Source: Streptomyces camelliae
GTDB taxonomy: Bacteria; Actinomycetota; Actinomycetes; Streptomycetales; Streptomycetaceae
Assembly (NCBI RefSeq): GCF_027625935.1
Contig: NZ_CP115300.1
Span: 8,370,001-8,434,000 of the forward strand
Length of the DNA: 64,000 nucleotides
Direction: 5' to 3'
Positions within the stretch are counted from its first letter, which is position 1. Each line of letters opens with the position of its first letter. Positions 42,475-53,316 of the stretch are shown piece after piece. The notes under the pieces are model-generated. The model had not been told where the DNA came from, made no database searches, and was given only the letters and a program-made list of their open reading frames with translations. The position numbers were made by a program, and so were the translations under genes.

Positions 42475-43323
42475 GTGGTGCACGCAGACCGCGACACAGC
42501 CCCCGCCATCATCTCTCGCCGCACCGTCGTCGCCGCGCTCGGCGCCGCCGTCGCCTCCGGCGCCCTGATCGGAACCCAGCGCGCGACCGCGGCCCCCTCG
42601 GCGCGGGCCGCCGCGACGGGCCTCGACGACCCGGCGAAGAAGGAGATCGCCATGGAACTCGTGTCGAGCGCGGAGAACTCCTCGCTCGACTGGAAGGCCC
42701 AGTACAAGTACATCGAGGACATCGGTGACGGCCGCGGGTACACCGCCGGCATCATCGGCTTCTGCTCCGGCACCGGCGACATGCTCGACCTCGTCCAGCT
42801 CTACGCCGGCCGCAGGCCCGGCAACGTCCTCGCCAAATACCTGCCCGCCCTGCGCAAGGTCAACGGCAGCGACTCGCACGCCGGCCTCGACCCCGACTAC
42901 CCCAGGGACTGGCGCACGGCGGCCAAGGACACCGTCTTCCAGCAGTGCCAGAACGACGAACGCGACCGGGTCTACTTCAACCCCGCGGTCGCGCAGGGCA
43001 AGGCGGACGGTCTGCGCACCCTCGGCCAGTTCTGCTACTACGACGCCATCGTGATGCACGGCGACGGCGACGACCCCACCAGCTTCCGGAACATCCGCAA
43101 GCGGGCCCTGCGCAGCGCCGAGCCGCCGGCGCAGGGCGGCGACGAGACGAGGTACCTCAACGCCTTCCTCGACGCCCGGGTGTGGGCCATGAAGCAGGAG
43201 GAGGCGCACAGCGACACCAGCCGCGTCGACACCGAGCAGCGGGTGTTCCTGCGCAAGGGCAACCTGGACCTGAACACCCCGCTCGACTGGAAGACGTACG
43301 GGGACAGTTACCACATCGGCTGA
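42475..43323 (+). CDS. csn: Secreted chitosanase, GH46
   Basis: A 282-residue endo-chitosanase almost identical in pattern to the Streptomyces sp. N174 enzyme: KKEIAMELVSSAENSSLDW carries the acid Glu67, and EDIGDGRGYTAG the Asp85 (equivalent to Glu22 and Asp40 of the mature N174 enzyme, same 18-residue spacing). The N-terminus has a twin-arginine signal (ISRRTVVAALGAAVASGALIG), so it is exported folded. GTG at 42475 follows GGAG; the next codon is also GTG. A palindromic CsnR-type operator is upstream and a compound hairpin is downstream. Confidence 0.97.
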   Translation: MVHADRDTAPAIISRRTVVAALGAAVASGALIGTQRATAAPSARAAATGLDDPAKKEIAMELVSSAENSSLDWKAQYKYIEDIGDGRGYTAGIIGFCSGTGDMLDLVQLYAGRRPGNVLAKYLPALRKVNGSDSHAGLDPDYPRDWRTAAKDTVFQQCQNDERDRVYFNPAVAQGKADGLRTLGQFCYYDAIVMHGDGDDPTSFRNIRKRALRSAEPPAQGGDETRYLNAFLDARVWAMKQEEAHSDTSRVDTEQRVFLRKGNLDLNTPLDWKTYGDSYHIG

Positions 43324-43341
43324 CGGCGCCACGCGGCGTGC

Positions 43342-43395
43342 GGCAGGCCGTCGGACGCGGATCCCGCAGACCCGCGTCGCCACTGGCGGCCTGCC
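43342..43395 (+). terminator. Compound hairpin after chitosanase
   Basis: GGCAGGCCG (43342-43350) pairs with CGGCCTGCC (43387-43395), and inside it GACGCGG pairs with CCGCGTC. It starts 19 bases after the chitosanase stop. Confidence 0.6.
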
Positions 43396-43593
43396 TGCGC
43401 CGGCATCGGGCGAACCTCTCTGCGAACTGCGGGAGGTGTCCTGCACGGGCGGCAGCACGGCGCGGCGCGGGGACCGGCGCACCGGATCCCTGGGCGGGAC
43501 GCACTCGCATGTCAGGGTCCTGGCGAGGAAAGATGGACGCGAGCGATCGATCACACGGACATCGATCCCACCCGACGCGGAGGAACGGAACTC

Positions 43594-45234
<1,641 letters not shown>

Positions 45235-45242
45235 GTGACCGA

Positions 45243-45280
45243 CGGCGGCCCGTCGCAGGTCCGTTCGCGACCGGCCGCCG
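45243..45280. terminator. Bidirectional hairpin, pgm/lipase
   Basis: CGGCGGCC-c-GTCGC pairs with GCGAC-c-GGCCGCCG around a 10-base loop. It lies between two convergent stops. Confidence 0.75.
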
Positions 45281-45285
45281 TTCGC

Positions 45286-46203
45286 TCAGCCGCGGCGGCG
45301 GTGCTCGTCCAGCCGGTCCAGGACGGCCTGGGCCATGGCCTGCTCGCCCTTGGCGTTGGGATGTGCCGGGGCGGCGGGGGAGGCGGGCTGGAGGGGCTCG
45401 ATCCAGCGGTCGGCGGGCGACTTGCACATGTCGTGGCCGACCGTGGGGCCGTACGTGTCCACGTACTCGGCCCGGTTGACGGCGGCCACCAGCCGCAGCA
45501 TCAGGTTCAGCCGCTTCTCGGTGTCCCGCAGGTAGGAGAAGTCCCCCTGGGCGAAGGGAACTTGGGGGAAGCAGCCGGTGCCGTCGTCGGGCAGCAGGTC
45601 CGGGTAGCCGACGACGACCACCCGGGCGTGCGGTGCCCGGGCGTGCACGTCTCGCAGGACCCGGTCGACCTTCGGCGCGGTCCTGGCGATCGCGAAGGTC
45701 AACTGGTCGTAGCCGGCGGCCCGGTAGGAGCGCTCGCAGGGGTTGCCCGTCGGGTCCTGGGCGGCGAGCCGGGCGCAGGTGGCGATGACCGGGCCGAACC
45801 CGACGTCGTTGCCGCCGATCTGGAGCGTCACGAGGTCCGTGTCCCGGTGCACGGCGTCGAGCTGCGGCTTGTTGGTGCCCTGCGCCTGCCACATCTCGGC
45901 GGTCGTCGCCCCGGCACAGCTGACGTCCGTGAAGGCGGTCACCTGCCGCTGTGCTGCCACCAGCGAGGGGTAATTGTGGTCGGAACGGGCGCAGTTGGCG
46001 TCCACCTGGGCCGGGATGCCGGGGCCCGAGGTGTAGGAGTCGCCGAGCGCCACATAGGCGGTGTCGCGGCCGTGTCCGCCGGGGTGTGCGGCGGCCGGGG
46101 TGGTGGAGGCGGCCACGAGGGCGCAGCCGCCCAGTGCCGCCCCGAGCACGGCCGCCCGCCGCCGGCCTCTCGTCCCGTCCGCCGGATGTGTGTCCTTCGC
46201 CAT
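45286..46203 (-). CDS. Secreted SGNH/GDSL lipase-esterase
   Basis: A 305-residue protein with a signal peptide (RRRAAVLGAALGGCALVAASTTPAAAH). Block I is ALGDSYTSGPG, the oxyanion Gly is at CAGATTAEM, block III is LQIGGNDVGFG and the catalytic His is in PAHPNAKGE, without the usual nearby Asp. That is typical of the S. rimosus-lipase/S. scabies-esterase group, where a main-chain carbonyl replaces Asp. Six Cys suggest three disulfides. ATG at 46203 follows GGGGGAGG. A 5-2-5 operator lies 36 bp upstream. Confidence 0.94.
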   Translation of the reverse strand: MAKDTHPADGTRGRRRAAVLGAALGGCALVAASTTPAAAHPGGHGRDTAYVALGDSYTSGPGIPAQVDANCARSDHNYPSLVAAQRQVTAFTDVSCAGATTAEMWQAQGTNKPQLDAVHRDTDLVTLQIGGNDVGFGPVIATCARLAAQDPTGNPCERSYRAAGYDQLTFAIARTAPKVDRVLRDVHARAPHARVVVVGYPDLLPDDGTGCFPQVPFAQGDFSYLRDTEKRLNLMLRLVAAVNRAEYVDTYGPTVGHDMCKSPADRWIEPLQPASPAAPAHPNAKGEQAMAQAVLDRLDEHRRRG

Positions 46204-46763
46204 GACATCCTCCCCCTGAGTTCGACTGGGGGTCTGTATACCGTCCGGTAGGTGTCGCCGACCAGAAGCCGGAAGCGACGAGTTCTTCGCCGCCGCCGAG
46301 ACGCAGACCGAACGGCGCCAGGAGACCCCCTTCGCCGCCGCCGCCGACCGGGCCGGCCTGCCCGCCTGCCGCTGCCCGGTCCAGGCGATCCGGCGGCTCG
46401 GCGCGGCCCCTGCCGTCCTCGACCCGGCTCAGCCGACCCCGGCCGCGCCCGCCTCGCCGACCTCACCGACACCTTCGAGGGCCACTGGTCCACGTACGCC
46501 ACGGAGTTCACGTGGCCGGCCCGGACCGGCCGGCATCCCCCCGACCGGTTCCGCCGTCTCGTCCACGGCGTCCCCGAGGTTCACGTCCCGCTCGCCGTCC
46601 GCACCCGAGCGCGGCGCGGACGTGTGCCGGCCGGTGACCGGCGAACCACCCGATCCCTGGCCCCAGTTGACGTCGGCGTTGTCCGGGGCGGGCCACTGAC
46701 CAGCGGGAACGGTGTGCGAAGCTGTTCCGGTCAGCAACCGCGCACGGGAGGGGAGCCGTCGTC
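46204..46763. pseudogene. 560-bp region with an operator and no intact gene; possible decayed regulator
   Basis: The palindrome TACCG-TC-CGGTA (46239-46250) is of the type bound by TetR-family repressors and is followed at once by GTG and a reading frame (from 46252) starting MSPTRSRKRR. The frame then turns Arg-rich, while another frame carries a more protein-like stretch (DEFFAAAETQTERRQETPF). The coding-like bias switches between frames through 46252-46560. This could be a frameshifted, decayed regulator gene, but no family can be named. The rest holds the promoter of the Mak-cap gene. Confidence 0.3.
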
Positions 46764-47420
46764 ATGGCCATCATCCACCACACCACGCTCAAGCCCACGA
46801 AGCTGGAGCTGCTCACCGACTGGCTGCCCAGCCGCCCCTGGTACCACGGTGGCTCCGGCGCCCCGGTGCTGACCAAGTCCGGCGGCTTCCGGCTGGACGA
46901 CCCCGAGGGCGAGGTCGGCATCGAGTTCATGGTGGCCACGGACACCTCCACCACCGAACCGACCGCCTACCTCGTCCCGTTGACCTACCGCGGCGCACCG
47001 CTGGACGGTGCCGAGCACGCGCTCATCGGCACGATGGAGCACGGCGTGCTGGGCAAGCGCTGGGTCTACGACGGCTGCCACGACCCGGTGCTGGTCGCCG
47101 AGCTGCTCTCGCTGATGGAGGGCAGGGCCCGGGCGCAGGCGCAGAGCATCAACGACACCCCCGACCCCGAAGTGGTCCACTCCTACAGCGGAGCCCCCTT
47201 CACCCTGGACGGCTTCACGCCGGAGCCGGCCGACGACGCGGAGGGCACCCGCCTCCTCCTGCCGCACGGCACGGTCCTCCATGTGCACCGGGTCCTGGCA
47301 CCCGTCCCCGAGAATCCGCCGCTGCGCCCCGAGGGAGCCCTTGGGCATGTGGCCCGTGGCTGGCAGGCGCCGGACGGCAGCCGGCCGGCGGCGCTGTTCA
47401 TGACGCTGCGTACCGCCTGA
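46764..47420 (+). CDS. Maltokinase N-terminal cap-like protein
   Basis: A 218-residue soluble protein starting MAIIHHTTLKPTKLELLTDWLPSRPWY, which matches the N-terminal cap domain of actinobacterial maltokinase and the small proteins often labelled 1,4-alpha-glucan branching protein. No kinase domain follows, so it is a stand-alone cap-like protein of unknown function. ATG at 46764 follows GGAGCCG. It is near the phosphoglucomutase gene but not in an operon with it. Confidence 0.85.
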   Translation: MAIIHHTTLKPTKLELLTDWLPSRPWYHGGSGAPVLTKSGGFRLDDPEGEVGIEFMVATDTSTTEPTAYLVPLTYRGAPLDGAEHALIGTMEHGVLGKRWVYDGCHDPVLVAELLSLMEGRARAQAQSINDTPDPEVVHSYSGAPFTLDGFTPEPADDAEGTRLLLPHGTVLHVHRVLAPVPENPPLRPEGALGHVARGWQAPDGSRPAALFMTLRTA

Positions 47421-47634
47421 TCCGGCCTGTCTCACCCGCACCCCGCCCGGCCTTCTGGCATGGACTGGTCAAATCTGTCACTCTTTCGGCAGCCCGCGCC
47501 CTGACCTCTTGAGGGCACGGCGCACCTCACGGTGCAGCGATCGCGCAAGCCCCGTCCGTGGCCGTCCGGCGCACCCCAGCCGGCCGGCCGCCATCGAGCC
47601 GGCCGGGATCCCGGCCGCCGCAAAGGAGTAGCGT

Positions 47635-49506
47635 GTGAGACCGACCCCCCACAAGGCCCTCGGCGCCGGTGCGCTCACCGTCGCCGCGCTGGCCGCCTTC
47701 GTCCTGCCCGCAAGCCCCGCCGCCGCTCAGCCGGCCACGCACCCGTCCGCACACCGAGCGGCCACCGCCTGCACCCCGGCACAGGTCGTCGGCAACGGCG
47801 GCTTCGAGAACGGCACGTCGCCCTGGACGGCGTCCTCCTCCGACGTCATCACCAGCCGCACCGGACAGACCGCCCACAGCGGCAGTTCCTACGCCTGGCT
47901 GGACGGCACCGGCGGCACCCACACGGACACCCTGTCCCAGAGCGTCGCCATCCCGGCCGGATGCGGCACGGCCACGCTCACCTTCTGGCTGCACATCGAC
48001 ACCGACGAGACGACGTCGTCCGTCGCCTACGACAAGCTCACGGCCAGGATCGGCGGCACCACGCTGGCCACGTACTCGAACCTCGACGAGAACACCGGGT
48101 ACGTGAAGAAGTCCATCGACGTGTCGGCGTACGCGGGCCAGACCGTCAGCCTGTCCTTCACGGGAACCGAGGACTCCAGCCTCCAGACGAGCTTCGTCCT
48201 CGACGACATCGCGCTGGACACCTCCGGCGGCACCACACCGCCGGGCGACTCCACCCGCACCCCGGCCGCGCCGTCGTACACCGTGAACCTCAGCAGCGAC
48301 ACGACCGGCACCGAGTGGACCGGACACGAGAGCGTGACCTTCACCAATGCCTCGGCCACCGCACTGAACGAGGTCTACCTGCGGCTGTGGGACAACTACC
48401 ACGGCACCTGCGACGCGATGCCGATCCGGGTCACGAACGTCACCGGCGGTACGGCGCAGGCGCCCACGGTGGCCTGCACCGCGCTGGAGATCGACCTGCC
48501 GGCCCCGCTCGCCCAGGGACAGAGCGCCACCATCGGCTTCGACCTCGGCATCACCGTGCCCAGCGGCGCCGACCGCTTCGGCCACGACGGTGCCTACAGC
48601 TTCATCGGCAACGCCCTGCCCGTCCTCGCCGTCCGCGACAGCTCCGGCTGGCACCTGGACCCCTACACCAACAACGGCGAGTCGTTCTACTCCCTGGCCG
48701 CCGACTTCAAGGTGACCCTCGACCACCCCACCAGCCTGCTGGTCCCGGCCACCGGCACCTCCACCGACACCCCCGGCTCCAGCGGCCGTACGGTGACGAC
48801 GGCGACGGCGAGCGAGGTGCGTGACTTCGCGTGGGCCGCCGGCCCGTTCAGCAAGATCTCCGGCACCTCGTCCGCCGGCGTCGCGGTGAACGTCTACTCC
48901 GTGTCGGGCATCAGCTCCTCCAGCGCCCAGTCGATGCTCAGCACCGCCAAGACCGCCGTCGACTCCCATGCGAGCCGCTTCGGCGCCTACCCCTACGGCG
49001 AACTGGACGCCGTCCTCGACAACAACTACTGGTTCGGCGGGATGGAGTACCCCGGGTTCGTCCTGGACCTGGTCAGCACCACCGCCCTCACCCATGAGAT
49101 CGGCCACCAGTGGTGGTACGGCATCGTCGGCGACGACGAGTACAACAGCCCCTGGCTGGACGAGGCCTTCACCGACTACGCCACCGACCTCGCCCTCGGC
49201 AAGACCGGCAGCAACTGCTGGAGCAGCGTCTCCTGGGCCTCCGCCGACGAGAAGATCACCAACTCGATGGCCTACTGGGACGCGCACTCCTCGCGCTACT
49301 CCACCGTCGTCTACGGTTACGGCAAGTGCGCCCTGCACGACCTGCGCCGCGTCCTCGGCGACACCGCCATGGCCAAGCTGCTGAAGGACTACGCGACCGC
49401 GCACTGGTACGGCGTGTCGACCACGGCCGAGTTCAAGGCCGCCGCCCAGGCCGTCACCAGCACCGACCTCACCTCCTTCTGGACCCAGCACCGCATCGAC
49501 GGCTGA
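47635..49506 (+). CDS. Secreted M1-family metallopeptidase
   Basis: A 623-residue secreted peptidase. Signal peptide to about residue 32, then a carbohydrate-binding-like jelly-roll domain (residues about 45-200, NGGFENGTSPWTAS to FVLDDIALDTSGG), a linker, and an M1 domain. The zinc site is HEIGHQWW (His487, Glu488, His491) with Glu510 in WLDEAFTDY, an exact HExxH-x18-E. The substrate-recognition motif, normally GxMEN, reads GGMEYPG. A Tyr (YGYGKCAL) follows as expected. GTG at 47635 follows AAAGGAG. Its substrates are probably extracellular peptides. Confidence 0.93.
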   Translation: MRPTPHKALGAGALTVAALAAFVLPASPAAAQPATHPSAHRAATACTPAQVVGNGGFENGTSPWTASSSDVITSRTGQTAHSGSSYAWLDGTGGTHTDTLSQSVAIPAGCGTATLTFWLHIDTDETTSSVAYDKLTARIGGTTLATYSNLDENTGYVKKSIDVSAYAGQTVSLSFTGTEDSSLQTSFVLDDIALDTSGGTTPPGDSTRTPAAPSYTVNLSSDTTGTEWTGHESVTFTNASATALNEVYLRLWDNYHGTCDAMPIRVTNVTGGTAQAPTVACTALEIDLPAPLAQGQSATIGFDLGITVPSGADRFGHDGAYSFIGNALPVLAVRDSSGWHLDPYTNNGESFYSLAADFKVTLDHPTSLLVPATGTSTDTPGSSGRTVTTATASEVRDFAWAAGPFSKISGTSSAGVAVNVYSVSGISSSSAQSMLSTAKTAVDSHASRFGAYPYGELDAVLDNNYWFGGMEYPGFVLDLVSTTALTHEIGHQWWYGIVGDDEYNSPWLDEAFTDYATDLALGKTGSNCWSSVSWASADEKITNSMAYWDAHSSRYSTVVYGYGKCALHDLRRVLGDTAMAKLLKDYATAHWYGVSTTAEFKAAAQAVTSTDLTSFWTQHRIDG

Positions 49507-49656
49507 CCCGGTGCGGGCCGGTCACGGAAGCCGCCCCCGGCGTCCGTCGCGACCGGCCCGTACCCGAGCGCCGGGCCACCCGTACGGCCCAAGCAGGGCC
49601 CGGGATGGCATCGTTGGGCGGTACCCGGCGTGCGGCGCGGTCCGCGGGCGGGTCAG

Positions 49657-50505
49657 ATGGTAGGCGTGCGACTCTCCATATCCCTTCAGCGCGGCCGGAC
49701 CCGCCTGGCCTTCACCGGCGCCCTCACCGGCCTCCTCCTCAGCGCGTCCGTCCCCGCGGCTTTCCCCGCGCCGGACCCGGACACACCCCGGCGCGGCACC
49801 GCGTACATGGGCATGGGCGTCCTCGCCCACGACGGCGGCGACAGCGACCCGGACGCCCTGTCCCCGGTGACCCGCGCGAGCCAGACCGAAGGGGTGGACG
49901 TCTCCAGTCATCAGGGCGAGGTCGACTGGTCCACTCTGTGGGGCAGTGGCGTCAAGTGGGCGTACACGAAGGCCACCGAGGGGACGAGCTACCGGAACCC
50001 CTACTTCACCGGGCAGTACAACGGCCCGTACACCACCGGCCTGATCCGCGGGTCCTACCACTTCGCCACCCCGGACACCTCCGGCGGCGCCGCTCAGGCC
50101 GACTACTTCGCGGCCCACGGCGGCGGCTGGTCCAAGGACGCCAAGACCCTGCCCGGCGCCCTCGACATGGAGTGGAACCCGTACGGCGACTCCTGCTACG
50201 GCAAGTCCGCGAGTGCGATGGTCGGCTGGATCCGCGACTTCCTGAACCGCTACAAGGAGCGCACCGGCCGCGACGCCGTCATCTACACGGCGACCAACTG
50301 GTGGCAGCAGTGCACCGGGGACTACGGCGGCTTCGCGGCGAACAACCCGCTGTGGATCGCCCGCTATGCCTCCAGCGCCGGGCCGCTGCCGTCGGGCTGG
50401 TCGTCGTACACGATGTGGCAGTACACCGCCACCGGCAAGACCGTCGGCGACCACGACCGCTTCAACGGGGCCCAGGACCAGCTGCGAAGCTTCGCGACCG
50501 GCTGA
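49657..50505 (+). CDS. Secreted GH25 lysozyme (muramidase)
   Basis: A 282-residue protein with a signal peptide, a short spacer and a full GH25 domain: GVDVSSHQGEVDW with the first catalytic Asp, VKWAYTKATEGTSYRN, GSYHFATPD, and ALDMEWNPYG with the DxE pair, ending in WQYTATGK. It cleaves the MurNAc-GlcNAc bond and belongs with the cellosyl group. ATG at 49657 is used; GTG at 49666 is an alternative. Confidence 0.94.
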   Translation: MVGVRLSISLQRGRTRLAFTGALTGLLLSASVPAAFPAPDPDTPRRGTAYMGMGVLAHDGGDSDPDALSPVTRASQTEGVDVSSHQGEVDWSTLWGSGVKWAYTKATEGTSYRNPYFTGQYNGPYTTGLIRGSYHFATPDTSGGAAQADYFAAHGGGWSKDAKTLPGALDMEWNPYGDSCYGKSASAMVGWIRDFLNRYKERTGRDAVIYTATNWWQQCTGDYGGFAANNPLWIARYASSAGPLPSGWSSYTMWQYTATGKTVGDHDRFNGAQDQLRSFATG

Positions 50506-50647
50506 CCCGGTCCGGCCGCGTCCAGGAAGACGGTGGCCGCGGAGCTCGTCGTCACCCGTGTGACGCACGGCTGGGCGAGACCTGACCGGGGCTCTCACGG
50601 GCGGACCGGCGGTGCTCCGCGTCGACGCCCTCGCCGCGCACCAGGGT

Positions 50648-51004
50648 TCACGAGGAGGTCATCACGCTCCACGTGGCCGCCAGCCCCGCCGCGTACAGCA
50701 GGGCTCCCGCCGGAAGCCCCCACCACACCTGGCCGCCGTGCCACCAGGCCGCGGCGGCCAGGGCCGCGCCCGCGGCGGCGGCGAGTCCCAGCCAGGGCAG
50801 GCCCATCATCATCAGGATCCCGGTGCCCGTGCAGCGGAACGCCGGGTTCTGCGGCGAGCAGTCGTCCGTGGCGAAGACGGAGATGAAAAAGACGCCCGCG
50901 TTCAGCAGGGCGCCGGCCGCGGTCAGCACTCCCGCGACGATCAGATACGCGGTGGGCCACCGACTCGCTCCGCTCGCGTTCGCGCCGTACACACCGGCAT
51001 GCAT
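50648..51004 (-). CDS. Small membrane protein, 118 aa
   Basis: Four hydrophobic segments (TAYLIVAGVLTAAGALLNAGVFFISVF, GTGILMMMGLPWLGLAAAAGAALAAAAWW, GLPAGALLYAAGLAATWSVM) with two Cys (DDCSPQNPAFRC) in the loop after the first pair, which could form an external disulfide. I do not recognise the family. ATG at 51004 follows GAGGGGGAAC. Confidence 0.75.
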   Translation of the reverse strand: MHAGVYGANASGASRWPTAYLIVAGVLTAAGALLNAGVFFISVFATDDCSPQNPAFRCTGTGILMMMGLPWLGLAAAAGAALAAAAWWHGGQVWWGLPAGALLYAAGLAATWSVMTSS

Positions 51005-51315
51005 GGGCAGTTCCCCCTCGGCCTCGACCGACCCGATGCCCGCGACGCTACGAGCGCCGGGCGGGCGACACCTGAGCACGCGTACTCAGTCGGAAGTGCG
51101 CGTGCTACTCGGCCGGGCGCCAGGCGAGCCGACCGACGGCACGTGCCGGCGGGCGGCCGGACCACTGAGCCCGCGCTTTCCCGACCGGTGGCCTGTTTCA
51201 CGCCGGTTCACGCTGTTCGCCGGACGCGTCACCGATGCGCGGTTAGCGTGTGCACGCACGGTTCGTCAGAGCGCGGGCCGACGTCATGTCGCTTGTCGAC
51301 AAGGGGGGTTCACCC
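51005..51315. promoter_or_regulatory. 311-bp divergent intergenic region
   Basis: No gene is seen. TAGCGT at 51244-51249 is a possible -10 box for the secreted protein gene, and a perfect 12-bp palindrome CTTGTCGACAAG (51292-51303) lies just before its ribosome site, where it could fold in the leader or bind a repressor. Confidence 0.45.
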
Positions 51316-51999
51316 ATGGAGTCATTACGCAGAACGCTCGCCAGACTGTCCCTGGCGCTGCTCGTCGGCGCCGGTCTGGTGCTGGCCGGATCCGGCGCGG
51401 CGAGTGCCACGGCGACCGCGGAGATACCGGCCGCCACCGAGGGCGGGATCTCGGCCACGGTCACCTTCCACGGCGCCGTCGTCCCGCAGCCGTACCGGCC
51501 GGATCCCGACGCCGCCTTCGGGGACCACAAGTGCCGGCTGATCTACCACGACTACGACCCGACGCCCGGCTGCGGCGGGTTCAAGCTCGACTTCACCCTG
51601 CACAACGTCCGCAGCCGGCCCGGCTACACCGCCGGACTCAGCAGCAGCGACTACTACTTCAACGCCTACGCCGACACCGCCCGCACCTTCGGCTGTCTGC
51701 GCCCCGACGGCACCTTCGACCACAGCACCGGCTTCGTCGTACGCACCGAACACCAGCAGCTGATGCCGACCTACTACCTGACCCAGGCCAACTGGGTCCT
51801 GTCCGACCTGCGTTCGGACCCCACGCGGGACTCGGGGCCGTACTTCTTCATGAACTTCCCCGCGGTGCAGGTGAACTGTCCCGACGGCATGACGCCGACC
51901 CAGTACGGCCTGAAGGTCACCGACGTCAGCCTCACCATCGCCGACGACAATGTCTTCGGCCACACCACCTGGTCCACCCCCGGCCCCTTCTACGCCTAG
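51316..51999 (+). CDS. Secreted protein of unknown function, 227 aa
   Basis: A signal peptide (RRTLARLSLALLVGAGLVLAGSGAASA) and a mature part rich in Tyr, Asp and aromatic residues (LIYHDYDPTPGCGGFKLDF, YTAGLSSSDYYFNAYADTARTFGC). Four Cys suggest two disulfides. It looks like a beta-rich secreted protein; I do not recognise the family. ATG at 51316 follows AAGGGGGG. Confidence 0.8.
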   Translation: MESLRRTLARLSLALLVGAGLVLAGSGAASATATAEIPAATEGGISATVTFHGAVVPQPYRPDPDAAFGDHKCRLIYHDYDPTPGCGGFKLDFTLHNVRSRPGYTAGLSSSDYYFNAYADTARTFGCLRPDGTFDHSTGFVVRTEHQQLMPTYYLTQANWVLSDLRSDPTRDSGPYFFMNFPAVQVNCPDGMTPTQYGLKVTDVSLTIADDNVFGHTTWSTPGPFYA

Positions 52000-52008
52000 A
52001 TCACGGCG

Positions 52009-52038
52009 TCGGCGAGCCCTGCACGGCCGGCTCGCCGA
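52009..52038. terminator. Hairpin between convergent genes
   Basis: TCGGCGAGCC pairs perfectly with GGCTCGCCGA around a 10-base loop, ten bases after the secreted-protein stop. It may serve both convergent genes. Confidence 0.65.
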
Positions 52039-52089
52039 CCCCGGCCCCCGCCACCGTCGCCTGACCGGACCGCGCCGGCTACGGCGGCC

Positions 52090-53250
52090 TCAGTGCCGGA
52101 GGCTCGGCGGTGTCCAGTCGGCGTGGCGCAGGATCGCGCGCATCGTCGCGCCGGACGGCGCGAGCCGCATCGCGGTGTTGCGCAGGGAGACGGCCAGCGG
52201 GTGGGTGAGCCGCTGACCCATGCGGCCCGCCCGGCGGGCGGCGCGGGCGACCGCCTGGGAGCGGGGGCGGCGCTCCGCGTCGTAGCGGGCGAGCGCCGAG
52301 GCGAGCGAGGTCTCCGTGGCGAGCGCGGCGGCCAGCGTGGCGGCGTCCTCCAGGGACTGGCACGCGCCCTGCCCCAGATTCGGCGTCATGGCGTGCGCCG
52401 CGTCACCGAGCAGGACCACCCGGCCGGCGGTGAACGACGGCAAGGGCGTGACCAGTTCATGGATGTCGTGGTGGAGCACGGCCTCGGGACGTGTGGCCGC
52501 CAGCAGCTCCGGGATCGGGGCGTGCCAGCCGTCGAAGCGGCGGCGCAGCCAGTCCAGGGGGTCGTCGTGGCGTACGGCGGCCGGCGCGGTGAGCACCGCG
52601 TGCCACTCGGCCCGGCCGTCGGTGAAGCCGATGTGCCCGAACTCGGCGCCCTCGCCCCACGTCAGCTCGAAGTCGGTGTCCAGGTCGAGGGGTTGGTCGG
52701 TGATGGCTCGCAGGACCGTCGAACCGGCGTAGACCGGGCCGGGATGCCCGGGGAACAGCAGTCCGCGCAGCCGGCTGTTCACCCCGTCGGCCGCGACGAC
52801 CAGGTCCGCGTCCCAGACGTCGTCCGCGACCGGCACGGCCACCCGGTCCGGGGCCGAGCGGTCCAGGGTGGACACGGTGACGCCGATGCGCAGGCACGCG
52901 GCGGGCAGGGCCGCGCGCAGCGCCCGGTGCAGGTCGGCCCGTCGGATGCCCACGATCGGCGTGCCCAGGGCGCGTTCGAGGGCGGCGCCGTCCATCCGGG
53001 CGAGCCAGCGGCCCTCGGGGGTGCGGGTACCCCCGGTGTACTGGGGGCGGGCCGCCGCGCGCACCGCCGTACCGACGCCGAGGGTGTCCAGCGCGCGCAG
53101 GCCGTTGGCGTGCAGCGAGATGCCCGCGCCCGCGTCGGCCAGGGTGCCGGCCCGCTCCACCACCCGGACGTCCCAGCCGATCCGGTGCAATCCGATGGCC
53201 GCCGCCAGCCCGCCGATGCCGCCCCCGACCACCACCGCCGTACCGCCCAT
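52090..53250 (-). CDS. FAD-dependent aromatic monooxygenase
   Basis: A 386-residue flavoprotein of the PHBH-like class A group. GxGxxG: VVVGGGIGGLAAAIGLHRIGWDVRVVER; second FAD motif DLVVAADGVNSRLR; third motif VVLLGDAAHAMTPNLGQGACQSLEDA. It would hydroxylate or epoxidise an aromatic or similar substrate using NAD(P)H. ATG at 53250 follows AGGGGG. It is divergent from a TetR gene with two perfect operators between them, so TetR is its likely repressor. Confidence 0.94.
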   Translation of the reverse strand: MGGTAVVVGGGIGGLAAAIGLHRIGWDVRVVERAGTLADAGAGISLHANGLRALDTLGVGTAVRAAARPQYTGGTRTPEGRWLARMDGAALERALGTPIVGIRRADLHRALRAALPAACLRIGVTVSTLDRSAPDRVAVPVADDVWDADLVVAADGVNSRLRGLLFPGHPGPVYAGSTVLRAITDQPLDLDTDFELTWGEGAEFGHIGFTDGRAEWHAVLTAPAAVRHDDPLDWLRRRFDGWHAPIPELLAATRPEAVLHHDIHELVTPLPSFTAGRVVLLGDAAHAMTPNLGQGACQSLEDAATLAAALATETSLASALARYDAERRPRSQAVARAARRAGRMGQRLTHPLAVSLRNTAMRLAPSGATMRAILRHADWTPPSLRH

Positions 53251-53285
53251 GACGGACCCCCTTCGACCTCGCATCGCTCACGTCT

Positions 53286-53301
53286 TTCTACAGCTGTAGA
53301 A
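53286..53301. promoter_or_regulatory. TetR operator 1, perfect 16-bp palindrome
   Basis: TTCTACAGCTGTAGAA lies 36 bp upstream of the monooxygenase start. An identical copy lies 31 bp further on. Confidence 0.85.
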
Positions 53302-53316
53302 GACCCTACAGTCGTG

